From assembly GCF_029318635.1 (NCBI RefSeq), contig NZ_CP119676.1, forward strand, positions 124,001 to 188,000: a DNA stretch of 64,000 nucleotides. Direction: 5' to 3'. This stretch comes from Varunaivibrio sulfuroxidans (GTDB lineage Bacteria > Pseudomonadota > Alphaproteobacteria > Rhodospirillales > Magnetovibrionaceae). The translations under genes were made by a program, and so were the position numbers. Below are positions 18,742-25,424 of the stretch, piece by piece (the stretch's first letter is position 1; every line of letters begins with the position of its first letter). Below the pieces are notes generated by a model, which worked only from the letters and a program-made list of their open reading frames with translations, did no database searches and was not told where the DNA came from.

Positions 18742-18764
18742 AAAAAAACAGCGCCGAGGCGCTG
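18742..18764 (-). terminator. Hairpin with T-run upstream of lysozyme fragment 2
   Basis: A 7-bp stem (cagcgcc/ggcgctg) followed by seven T on the minus strand, equivalent to the hairpin at 17388 but with a shorter stem. Confidence 0.65.
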
Positions 18765-18850
18765 CTGAGTAGTTCATGAGATGCTTTTAATCGTCGAGTG
18801 GTTTTTTTAAGATGGACCGCACGTCCACCTGATAATGCTTGAAGGGTTAT

Positions 18851-19438
18851 TCAAAATTTATTCTTATTATGCGTATAAGTAGCCCCGTCACAATAATATA
18901 TTTTCTTCGTTCCTCCGGGAAGTACATCGTTCTCGATGCGGGCTTCGATGTCTCTTGAAGAGGTGCACAAGCTAACTCGGACGGCGCAGGAGTCCCATAG
19001 GACGGGTATATATGAGATATATACATATCCATCCAGTTCGGCATATCCGTTTTGCCGAGGTGGAGGGAGGTTGAATAGCTCAAGGTAGGGAACATTACGG
19101 GGACCCTTGCGGATTTTGAAGGGAAACTCTCCATGTTTGCTGAAGCGTATGCGGTCTTTCTTAATCTCCATGATTCCAAGGTTGTACATTGCCGCCCGGG
19201 TAAAGGGATACCACTTGCCATAGAGTGTTTTGGGGCAGTAGGGCTTGTCGGGCAAGGCCAGCGGGTCGGGGTTGGCGGCTTGTTTTGATCCCGGGGCGGG
19301 GATGACGACCTCGCGCGCGGCGAGGGTGATTTTTGCCTCGGCGTCGGCGATGGCCAAGGAGGAAAAGAGGACGGCGCTTAGGGCGGCGATAAGGCCTCCG
19401 ACGACGCGCCCGCGCCGTGACGATGCAAACCTAACCAT
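18851..19438 (-). CDS. Secreted cysteine-containing protein, putative immunity partner (copy 2)
   Basis: 195 residues. The signal peptide and the first ~80 residues are almost identical to the other copies, but the second half is the most divergent of the four (NLPPPRQNGYAELDGYVYISY, then GGTKKIYYC) and the C-terminus is shorter, ending HNKNKF instead of YPRDE. The four cysteines are kept. The intact frame despite strong divergence argues for selection on a changed binding surface rather than decay. It stands upstream of the amber-interrupted lysozyme fragment 2. Confidence 0.72.
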   Translation of the reverse strand: MVRFASSRRGRVVGGLIAALSAVLFSSLAIADAEAKITLAAREVVIPAPGSKQAANPDPLALPDKPYCPKTLYGKWYPFTRAAMYNLGIMEIKKDRIRFSKHGEFPFKIRKGPRNVPYLELFNLPPPRQNGYAELDGYVYISYIPVLWDSCAVRVSLCTSSRDIEARIENDVLPGGTKKIYYCDGATYTHNKNKF

Positions 19439-19510
19439 GGCGCGGTTCCCTCATCCTCAATCTCCCTCCCATCACGTTCCCATCTCCCATCTCCCCGCCG
19501 TATCCCGGCA

Positions 19511-19539
19511 GGAAAACGGCGCACCTATGGCGCGCCGTT
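19511..19539 (-). terminator. Intrinsic terminator between lysozyme fragment 3 and partner gene 2
   Basis: The same 11-bp aacggcgcacc/ggcgcgccgtt hairpin with T-run as at 18155, at the unit boundary. Confidence 0.7.
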
Positions 19540-19585
19540 GGGGTCATCTTATACACCAAATCGTCGGATCAATAAAGGAAAAAAT

Positions 19586-20065
19586 TCACATAAATGCATA
19601 TGTCGTCACCCCCCCCTGACGTTTGGGACTGAGGGCGGCGAACAGGGGGTCGCCGATGATGTTGCGGGTTTGGTCGTAAAAGCGGGCGTAGGACTGCGCG
19701 AACAAAGCCTTGGTCTGCTCCGGGGTCAATTCCGGGCCGCGCAGGGCGGAGATCATCCCATCGAGACGCTTGGTGTCGGCGTTCTCGCCTTTGTTCAATT
19801 CGTCGGCGATGGCGCGCAGGGTCTTTTTTTGGGAATCGCCCAGCGGGATCTTCGCCGCGCGCATGTCCGCCTCCAAGGTCGGCTTGACCACCCACCGCCC
19901 GTCTCGCCCCAGAACCACGGCGGCGTAACCGATGCCAATGGTCGGAACGTGGCGTCCGTCGTTGTAGTAGGTTTTTTTCGTACGTGCTCCTTCTATGTTG
20001 TGGGCAATGGCGTAGATATTATCCAAGGATTGTTTGTACGTATCGCTGATTTTGTTGGCGGTCAT
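19586..20065 (-). CDS. Truncated T4-type lysozyme domain (copy 3)
   Basis: 159 residues, ATG at 20065 with a strong GGAGGATACACC leader. The N-terminus (MTANKISDTYKQSLDN) differs from the other copies and has a two-residue insertion between the putative catalytic glutamate (Glu25) and aspartate (Asp36), breaking the GH24 spacing. From YYNDGRHVPTIGIGY onward it is nearly identical to copy 1 until LSPKRQG, where it ends with GVTTYAFM. It lacks the second lobe of the lysozyme fold, so it is unlikely to cleave peptidoglycan. The frame is uninterrupted, so a product is plausible; it may equally be a cassette kept by recombination. Confidence 0.7.
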   Translation of the reverse strand: MTANKISDTYKQSLDNIYAIAHNIEGARTKKTYYNDGRHVPTIGIGYAAVVLGRDGRWVVKPTLEADMRAAKIPLGDSQKKTLRAIADELNKGENADTKRLDGMISALRGPELTPEQTKALFAQSYARFYDQTRNIIGDPLFAALSPKRQGGVTTYAFM

Positions 20066-20092
20066 GGTGTATCCTCCTTGTTGTTAAAGGCA

Positions 20093-20120
20093 TAAAAAAA
20101 CAGCGCCGAAGCGCTGTTTT
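20093..20120 (-). terminator. Hairpin with T-run upstream of lysozyme fragment 3
   Basis: The stem aaaacagcgc/gcgctgtttt with loop cgaa, and a T-run on the minus strand, as in the other units. Confidence 0.7.
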
Positions 20121-20154
20121 CAAACTCTGATAATTCGTCAATTTTTATGCGCTT

Positions 20155-20784
20155 CTATTCGTCGCGCGGGTAGTCGAACAAGTATCTCTTTAGCCTCTCC
20201 TTATCTCTGTAGGGGATATAGCTATCTAGATCGCAGTAGTAATCTTCCGGTACGGATTTAGGGAGCCAGTCGTGTTTGATGCGTTTTTCAACATCACCTA
20301 TGGTTGTACATAGACTAACTTGAACCATGCAGGCATTATCCAAAACCTGGAATGTGCTATATTCGATAAAGGCGAAGCGTCCCAAAGGATACCCATACTT
20401 TTGGTGCTGCGGCAGGCCGAACAGTTCAAGGTAGGGAACATTATGAGGCCCCTTGCGGATTTTAAAGGGAAACTCTCCGTGTTTGCTGAAGTTAATGTAA
20501 CCTTTCTTGATCTCCATAATGCCCAGGGTGGGCATTGTCGCGCGTCCGAAGGGATACCACTTGCCATAAAGTGTTTTGGGGCAGTAGGGCTTGTCGGGCA
20601 AGGCCAGCGGGTCGGGGTTGGCGGCTTGTTTTGATCCCGGGGCGGGGATGACGACCTCGCGCGCGGCGAGGGTGATTTTTGCCTCGGCGTCGGCGGTGGC
20701 CAAGGTGGAAAAGAGGACGGCGCTTAGGGCGGCGATAAGGCCTCCGACGACACGCCCGCGCCGTGACGATGCAAACCTAACCAT
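20155..20784 (-). CDS. Secreted cysteine-containing protein, putative immunity partner (copy 3)
   Basis: 209 residues, with the same signal peptide and cysteine pattern as copy 1. It is almost identical to copy 1 through ELFGLPQHQKYGYP, then switches to the sequence YSTFQVLDNAC shared with copy 4, and ends KRYLFDYPRDE. This patchwork indicates exchange between array members. It precedes truncated lysozyme copy 3 in transcription order. Confidence 0.73.
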   Translation of the reverse strand: MVRFASSRRGRVVGGLIAALSAVLFSTLATADAEAKITLAAREVVIPAPGSKQAANPDPLALPDKPYCPKTLYGKWYPFGRATMPTLGIMEIKKGYINFSKHGEFPFKIRKGPHNVPYLELFGLPQHQKYGYPLGRFAFIEYSTFQVLDNACMVQVSLCTTIGDVEKRIKHDWLPKSVPEDYYCDLDSYIPYRDKERLKRYLFDYPRDE

Positions 20785-20856
20785 GGCGCGGTTCCCTCAT
20801 CCTCAATCTCCCTCCCATCACGTTCCCATCTCCCATCTCCCCGCCGTATCCCGGCA

Positions 20857-20885
20857 GGAAAACGGCGCACCTATGGCGCGCCGTT
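20857..20885 (-). terminator. Intrinsic terminator between lysozyme fragment 4 and partner gene 3
   Basis: The same hairpin as at 18155 at the next unit boundary. Confidence 0.7.
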
Positions 20886-20930
20886 GGGGCATTGTATACA
20901 CCAAATAACCGGATCAATAAAGGAAAAAAT

Positions 20931-21413
20931 TCACATAAATGCACATGTCGTCAACCTCCCCTGACGTTTGGGACTGAGGGCGGCGAGCAGGGGGTCGCCG
21001 ATGATGTTGCGGGTCTGGTCGTAAAAGCGGGCGTAGGACTGAGTGAACAAAGCCTTGGTCTGTTCTGGATTAAGTTCCGGGCCGCGCAGGGCGGTGATCA
21101 TCCCATCGAGACGCTTGGTGTCGGCGTTCTCGCCTTTGTTCAATTCGTCGGCGATGGCGCGCAGGGTCTTTTTTTGGGAATCGCCCAGCGGGATCTTCGC
21201 CGCGCGCATGTCCGCCTCCAAGGTCGGCTTGACCACCCAACGCCCGTCCCGCTCCAAAACCACGGCGGCGTAACCGATGCCGATGGTCGGAACGTGGCGT
21301 CCGTTGTTGTAATAATTGTGTTTGTCGCGCTCCAAATGGCTGGCCAAGGGGTATATTTTATCAAGGGATCGTTGGCCGTAATCATCAATTTGCCGCTTTT
21401 TGTGATCAGTCAT
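20931..21413 (-). CDS. Truncated T4-type lysozyme domain (copy 4), catalytic Asp replaced
   Basis: 160 residues, ATG at 21413. Its N-terminus (MTDHKKRQIDDYGQRSLD) is close to that of the full-length copy 1, including Glu28, but residue 37 is Asn instead of the putative catalytic Asp (YYNNGRH against YYNDGRH), and G54 is Glu. The frame ends after LSPKRQG with a short tail. With the second lobe missing and Asp37 replaced, this copy should be inactive. Confidence 0.7.
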   Translation of the reverse strand: MTDHKKRQIDDYGQRSLDKIYPLASHLERDKHNYYNNGRHVPTIGIGYAAVVLERDGRWVVKPTLEADMRAAKIPLGDSQKKTLRAIADELNKGENADTKRLDGMITALRGPELNPEQTKALFTQSYARFYDQTRNIIGDPLLAALSPKRQGRLTTCAFM

Positions 21414-21441
21414 CGTGTATCCTCCTTAACATGTTGGGCAT

Positions 21442-21468
21442 AAAAAAACAGCGCCGGGGCGCTGTTTT
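21442..21468 (-). terminator. Hairpin with T-run upstream of lysozyme fragment 4
   Basis: Identical in sequence to the 17388 hairpin (aaaacagcgcc/ggcgctgtttt), with a T-run on the minus strand. Confidence 0.72.
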
Positions 21469-21502
21469 CAAACTCTGATAATTCGTCAATTTTTATGCGC
21501 TT

Positions 21503-22132
21503 CTATTCGTCGCGCGGGTAGTCGAATAAGTATCTCTTTAGCCTCTCTTTGTCCCTGTAGGGGGCATAGATATCTAAATCGCAGTGGTAATTCTCCGGTG
21601 CGGATGTAGGGAGCCAGTCGTGCTCGATGCGTTTTTCCACATCATCTTTGGAAACACATAGACTGAGTTGGATCGTGCAGGCATTATCCAAAACCTGGAA
21701 TGTGCTATATCCGACGAAAGCGAAGCGCTTCAAAAGGTATCCGCCTCTTTTGTGTTGCTGCAGTTTGAATAGTTCAAAATAGGGTGTTTTGTGTGGTCCC
21801 TTTCGGATTTTAAAGGGAAACTCTCCGAGCTTGCCGAAGCGGATGCGGTTTTTCTTGATCTCCATGATGCCGATAGCGCGCATAGTGCCTCGGGTAAAGG
21901 GATACCACTTGCCATAAAGTGTTTTGGGGCAGTAGGGCTTGTCGGGCAAGGCCAGCGGGTCGGGGTTGGCGGCTTGTTTTGATCCCGGGGCGGGGATGAC
22001 GACCTCGCGCGCGGCGAGGGTGGTTTTTGCCTCGGCGTCGGCGATGGCCAAGGTGGAAAAGAGGACGGCGCTTAGGGCGGCGATAAGGCCTCCGACGACG
22101 CGCCCGCGCCGTGACGATGCAAACCTAACCAT
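21503..22132 (-). CDS. Secreted cysteine-containing protein, putative immunity partner (copy 4)
   Basis: 209 residues; the first gene of the array in transcription order. The signal peptide and N-terminal ~75 residues match the other copies. The middle (FTRGTMRAIGIMEIKKNRIRF, then LFKLQQHKRGGYLL) is distinctive and the end (DKERLKRYLFDYPRDE) is shared with copies 1 and 3. Cysteines are conserved. Any promoter should lie between 22133 and the amrA 3' end, but I see no clear -35/-10 pair. Confidence 0.73.
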   Translation of the reverse strand: MVRFASSRRGRVVGGLIAALSAVLFSTLAIADAEAKTTLAAREVVIPAPGSKQAANPDPLALPDKPYCPKTLYGKWYPFTRGTMRAIGIMEIKKNRIRFGKLGEFPFKIRKGPHKTPYFELFKLQQHKRGGYLLKRFAFVGYSTFQVLDNACTIQLSLCVSKDDVEKRIEHDWLPTSAPENYHCDLDIYAPYRDKERLKRYLFDYPRDE

Positions 22133-22204
22133 GGCGCGGTTCCCTCATCCTCAATCTCCCTCCCATCACGTTCCCATCTCCCATCTCCCCGCCGTATCCC
22201 GGCA

Positions 22205-22233
22205 GGAAAACGGCGCACCTATGGCGCGCCGTT
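22205..22233 (-). terminator. Hairpin at the upstream edge of the array
   Basis: The same aacggcgcacc/ggcgcgccgtt hairpin, here between the AMMECR1-type gene and partner gene 4, so the array appears insulated from upstream transcription. Confidence 0.65.
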
Positions 22234-22331
22234 GGGGCATTGTATACACCAAATAACCGGCCGATGAAGGAAAAAATTCATACAAACGTGCGCTGCTATC
22301 TTGCCGGTCTATCCCGGGCGCGTGGTGTGGG

Positions 22332-22955
22332 TTATTCCCGGTCGGCAATGGACGTATTTCCGGAAATGCCATGGGCGCTGAACCGCCACGCCCGAGTATC
22401 GGGGGGCAAGTCATCCTCGGACATCCCGGCTTTCGCCTTGAGATGGGATAAAAACAGATTGGGCGTCGGCAATTGTTCCCAGACCTGAGGAAGGAACAAA
22501 GCGCGATGGACGCCATCGTCGATGATCAGACCGTCGATTTGCGGGCGCAGCTGCGTCAGTAAGTCGCGTTCGCCATGAAAAGTCATCTCCCGAGAGGGGC
22601 TGAGCAGCGACAGGGAAATTTCCATGTCCGCCATTTCGGCGCGCGTCATGGGGAGGAAACGCGTATCGCGAAAGGCGGCGGAGAAGGCGTTGTCGGCGAT
22701 GTCTTGCACGAGAGGCCTGAAGGCCGTGCTGCTACCGATGCATCCGCGCAATTGGCCTTTCTTTTTCAGGGTGACGAACACCGCACCCGGCTCGGCGAGC
22801 AGGGGGGGATAGGCCGTAGGATCGACCGCCATCGCCACGCCATGGTCCAGACCATAGGCTATGGCGCGTGCAGCCAAGGCGATCAGTGTATCGCCATATT
22901 CCTGTGCGATACGCGCCATATCCCGGTCCTGCTCCGTATCCGTCGTGGTTGTCAT
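22332..22955 (-). CDS. amrA: AmmeMemoRadiSam system protein A (AMMECR1 domain)
   Basis: A 207-residue AMMECR1-domain protein with the signatures GAVFVTLKKKGQLRGCIG and RDTRFLPMTRAEM, and WEQLPTPNLFLSHLKAKAGM near the end. The biochemical role of bacterial AMMECR1 proteins is not settled; they co-occur with MEMO and a radical-SAM enzyme, as here. I chose ATG 22955 (MTTTTDTEQD) because the frame upstream overlaps the MEMO gene without similarity. The MEMO gene ends 29 bases before it, so the two are probably one transcript. Confidence 0.9.
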   Translation of the reverse strand: MTTTTDTEQDRDMARIAQEYGDTLIALAARAIAYGLDHGVAMAVDPTAYPPLLAEPGAVFVTLKKKGQLRGCIGSSTAFRPLVQDIADNAFSAAFRDTRFLPMTRAEMADMEISLSLLSPSREMTFHGERDLLTQLRPQIDGLIIDDGVHRALFLPQVWEQLPTPNLFLSHLKAKAGMSEDDLPPDTRAWRFSAHGISGNTSIADRE

Positions 22956-22983
22956 TTTTACCCGACCTGACGGTTGTCCGCCG

Positions 22984-23850
22984 TCAGGTTTTTGCGCCGT
23001 TGGTGTCTTCTTCATAAAAATGCCATGCGCCATAGCCGACGACGGCATCTTTGTCGCCGGAGGTATCGCCGGAATTGCAAAGATCCACGGTTTCGATCCG
23101 CATTCGCCGCACCCGGGCGAGACCGAGAAGGCCGCGCATAGCGACGCGCCCGCATGCACGTTCGCGTCCGATCAAGGCCGGGTCCATGGCCTCGATGATG
23201 CGTTGTGTCTGGGTATCCATGTTCTTGGCTTCGGTGTAGGGGAGGTGATGGCTGAGATCGGAGCTGATCACGATCAAGGTTTCCCGTCCGCCCCAAAGCG
23301 CGGCGAGAACCTCGGAGATGTCATCGGTGGTGGCGTCGCCGACGGCCAGCGCCACCAGGGTGAATTTATCAAGCACTTTTTGTAGAAAGGGCAGTTGAAC
23401 CTCGATGCTGTGTTCAAGGCTATGGGCGGCGTCGAGCTCCTGGACTTGGGGCAGCTTGGAGAGAATCTCCGTGCTTTTCGCATCGCAAGGGATTTGACCA
23501 AAAGGGGTGACGAAGGCTGCGGCGGAACTCAGCGCCAGCCCCTTTAAGGGATAGTGGTGGGCAGGACCTAAAATCACCACCCGCTTAATTCGATCGCGGG
23601 CGGCGGCGAGGGATGCGTAGGCCCTCGCGGCGACGATGCCGCTGTAGGCGTATCCCGCGTGAGGTGCGATGATCGCCTTGGGAACGGCGGCGTTGGGCGT
23701 GATGTCGGGAGACGTGACGTCGGGAGGTGAGGGTAGGGATGAGCGCTCCGCCCGGGCGACACCCAGCAACGTCTCGACCATACTGCTTAGCGCAGCGGGA
23801 TCGGCCGGATAAAACGTGCCCGCGACGGCGGATTGGCGTAAACTGTTCAT
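22984..23850 (-). CDS. amrB: AmmeMemoRadiSam system protein B (MEMO-like)
   Basis: A 288-residue MEMO1-family protein, a fold related to class III extradiol dioxygenases. It begins RQSAVAGTFYPADPAAL, carries IIAPHAGYAYSGIVAARAY and VVILGPAHHYPLKG with candidate metal-ligand histidines, and ends GDKDAVVGYGAWHFYE. The human homologue has been reported as a copper-binding redox protein; the bacterial role is unknown. It is divergent from the radical-SAM gene across a palindromic repeat and is followed by the AMMECR1 gene. Confidence 0.92.
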   Translation of the reverse strand: MNSLRQSAVAGTFYPADPAALSSMVETLLGVARAERSSLPSPPDVTSPDITPNAAVPKAIIAPHAGYAYSGIVAARAYASLAAARDRIKRVVILGPAHHYPLKGLALSSAAAFVTPFGQIPCDAKSTEILSKLPQVQELDAAHSLEHSIEVQLPFLQKVLDKFTLVALAVGDATTDDISEVLAALWGGRETLIVISSDLSHHLPYTEAKNMDTQTQRIIEAMDPALIGRERACGRVAMRGLLGLARVRRMRIETVDLCNSGDTSGDKDAVVGYGAWHFYEEDTNGAKT

Positions 23851-23914
23851 CGCCGGAGTGTATGCCGATTTTGAACTGTTCGCAATTTTAACGTGCGAAA
23901 TATCAATGCCGGTT

Positions 23915-23972
23915 TAGGGTTAGGACCTATTCATCTGATGCGTCTGGCGGAGGTGAATAGGTCCTAACCCTA
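23915..23972. repeat. REP-like palindrome between amrB and amrS
   Basis: A 58-bp near-perfect inverted repeat with a 19-base arm starting tagggttaggacctattca and loop containing gatgcgtctggcgg. The same loop and closely related arms occur at 57588 and 41647, so it belongs to a dispersed family. Confidence 0.85.
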
Positions 23973-24072
23973 GCTCGGTTGCGGTCATTGTTTTTTGTCG
24001 ATCTTCCTATCGGGGTCCCCGGTGTCGAATGGTCCCGTTGAAGACCTTCAACGTCGAAGGGAGGCTGCCGCC

Positions 24073-25185
24073 ATGGCGCTTCATTCCACGCAAATCTCGC
24101 CGGAAAATTTTCCTACCCATTTCTACCACGTCTTGGACGACGGTCGGGTGCAGTGCGACGTCTGTCCCCGCGAATGCAAGCTTCACGAAGGCCAGCGCGG
24201 GCTATGTTTCGTACGCGCATGCAAAGACGGCGCCGTGGTATTGACCAGCTATGGGCGAGCGAGCGGCTTTTGCATCGATCCAATCGAAAAAAAACCGCTC
24301 CATCACTTTCTGCCGGGCGCCCCGGTGTTGTCGTTCGGCACCGCCGGATGCAATTTGGCCTGTAAATTCTGTCAGAACTGGGACATCAGCAAATCGCGTC
24401 AATTCGATACCCTGAGCGATATCGCCCAGCCCGAGGATATCGCCCTGGCGGCGCAAAAACACGATTGCCGCGCCGTCGCCTATACCTACAACGATCCAAT
24501 CATTTTTTTGGAGTACGCGATCGATGTCGCGGCCGCGTGCGCCAAACTTGAGATCAAGAACGTCGCGGTCAGCGCGGGGTATGTCAACGCCGGGGCGCGC
24601 GCCGTGTTTTTCGGTGCGATGGATGCGGTGAATATCGATCTGAAAAGTTTCAACGACGATTTTTATCATCGTTTGTGTGGAGGAACGCTGGCCCCGGTTT
24701 TGGATACCCTGATTTATCTAAAACATGAAACAGACGCTTGGCTTGAGCTGACGACTCTGCTGATCCCCGGCGAAAACGACAGCCCTGAGGAAATCGACGC
24801 CATGACCCGGTGGGTCGTACGCGAGTTGGGGCCGGATGTCCCGATGCACTTTTCGGCTTTCCATCCGGCCTGGAAAATGGCCGACCTTCCCGCCACCGAT
24901 CCGTCCGTGGTGCGCCGGGCGCGCGATATTGCGATTAAAAACGGTGTGCGTTACGCCTATTGCGGAAACGTGCATGACGATCGGGGGGAAAACACCTATT
25001 GTCATCGGTGCGACCATCTTTTGATCGCCCGCTGGGGGTATGAGTTGAGCCGGTGGGGACTCGATACCCAGGGGCGCTGCGCCGCGTGCGGGACGCCGTG
25101 CGCCGGGGTGTTCGAGAAAGAGCCGGGGCGCTGGGGGAATCGCCGATTGCCCGTGCGTATCGCGGTGCGGGGCCGAACCGCGTGA
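24073..25185 (+). CDS. amrS: AmmeMemoRadiSam system radical SAM enzyme
   Basis: A 370-residue radical-SAM protein. The cluster motif is C93-x3-C97-x2-C100 in AGCNLACKFCQNW. An N-terminal Cys-rich segment (CDVCPRECKLHEGQRGLC) and C-terminal cysteines (CGNVH, YCHRCD, RCAACGTPC) could hold further metal. The relation to pyruvate-formate-lyase activases suggests glycyl-radical-type chemistry, but the substrate is unknown. The ATG at 24073 has GGGAGG upstream; a TTG at 23995 in the same frame would start inside the intergenic region. It is divergent from the MEMO and AMMECR1 genes, completing the three-gene set. Confidence 0.93.
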   Translation: MALHSTQISPENFPTHFYHVLDDGRVQCDVCPRECKLHEGQRGLCFVRACKDGAVVLTSYGRASGFCIDPIEKKPLHHFLPGAPVLSFGTAGCNLACKFCQNWDISKSRQFDTLSDIAQPEDIALAAQKHDCRAVAYTYNDPIIFLEYAIDVAAACAKLEIKNVAVSAGYVNAGARAVFFGAMDAVNIDLKSFNDDFYHRLCGGTLAPVLDTLIYLKHETDAWLELTTLLIPGENDSPEEIDAMTRWVVRELGPDVPMHFSAFHPAWKMADLPATDPSVVRRARDIAIKNGVRYAYCGNVHDDRGENTYCHRCDHLLIARWGYELSRWGLDTQGRCAACGTPCAGVFEKEPGRWGNRRLPVRIAVRGRTA

Positions 25186-25424
25186 AACACCCACGCCGTA
25201 AATGTCTTCCCCCTAAATCCGTCCTCCCCCATGACAAAAAATAACGCTATGGCGCGTCATGGGCGTGGAGCGCCCGCGCCGGTGCGTTTCGGTCAGGGCG
25301 GGATTATCGCGGTTTGGCGTAAGTTCTTCTTTTCATCGCCGCCGTCATTGTTACAGTGGTGTTCACTTTGCGCTGTTTGAGCGATCACCTTACCCGTGAA
25401 GAATGTCCTTGAAAGGGTTTGTCT

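Larger units (their letters stand above)
16903..22290 (-). repeat. Four tandem ~1.35-kb units (partner gene + lysozyme 5' part)
   Basis: Unit boundaries lie at a cccctgacg junction: about 16903-18256, 18257-19612, 19613-20956 and 20957-22290, with lengths of 1354, 1356, 1344 and about 1334-1344. In transcription order each unit has a hairpin, a secreted-protein gene, a second hairpin and the first ~150 codons of the lysozyme. Only the last unit continues into the full lysozyme gene. The stretch after the junction in the three truncated copies resembles the array's upstream flank near 22260-22290, which suggests the first duplication joined that flank to the inside of the lysozyme gene. Confidence 0.9.

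Noticed and set aside
16903-22290. Tandem units considered as a CRISPR array or as an IS cluster
   Set aside because: Units are about 1.35 kb, coding, with no spacers and no transposase; the tandem-duplication reading explains all features.
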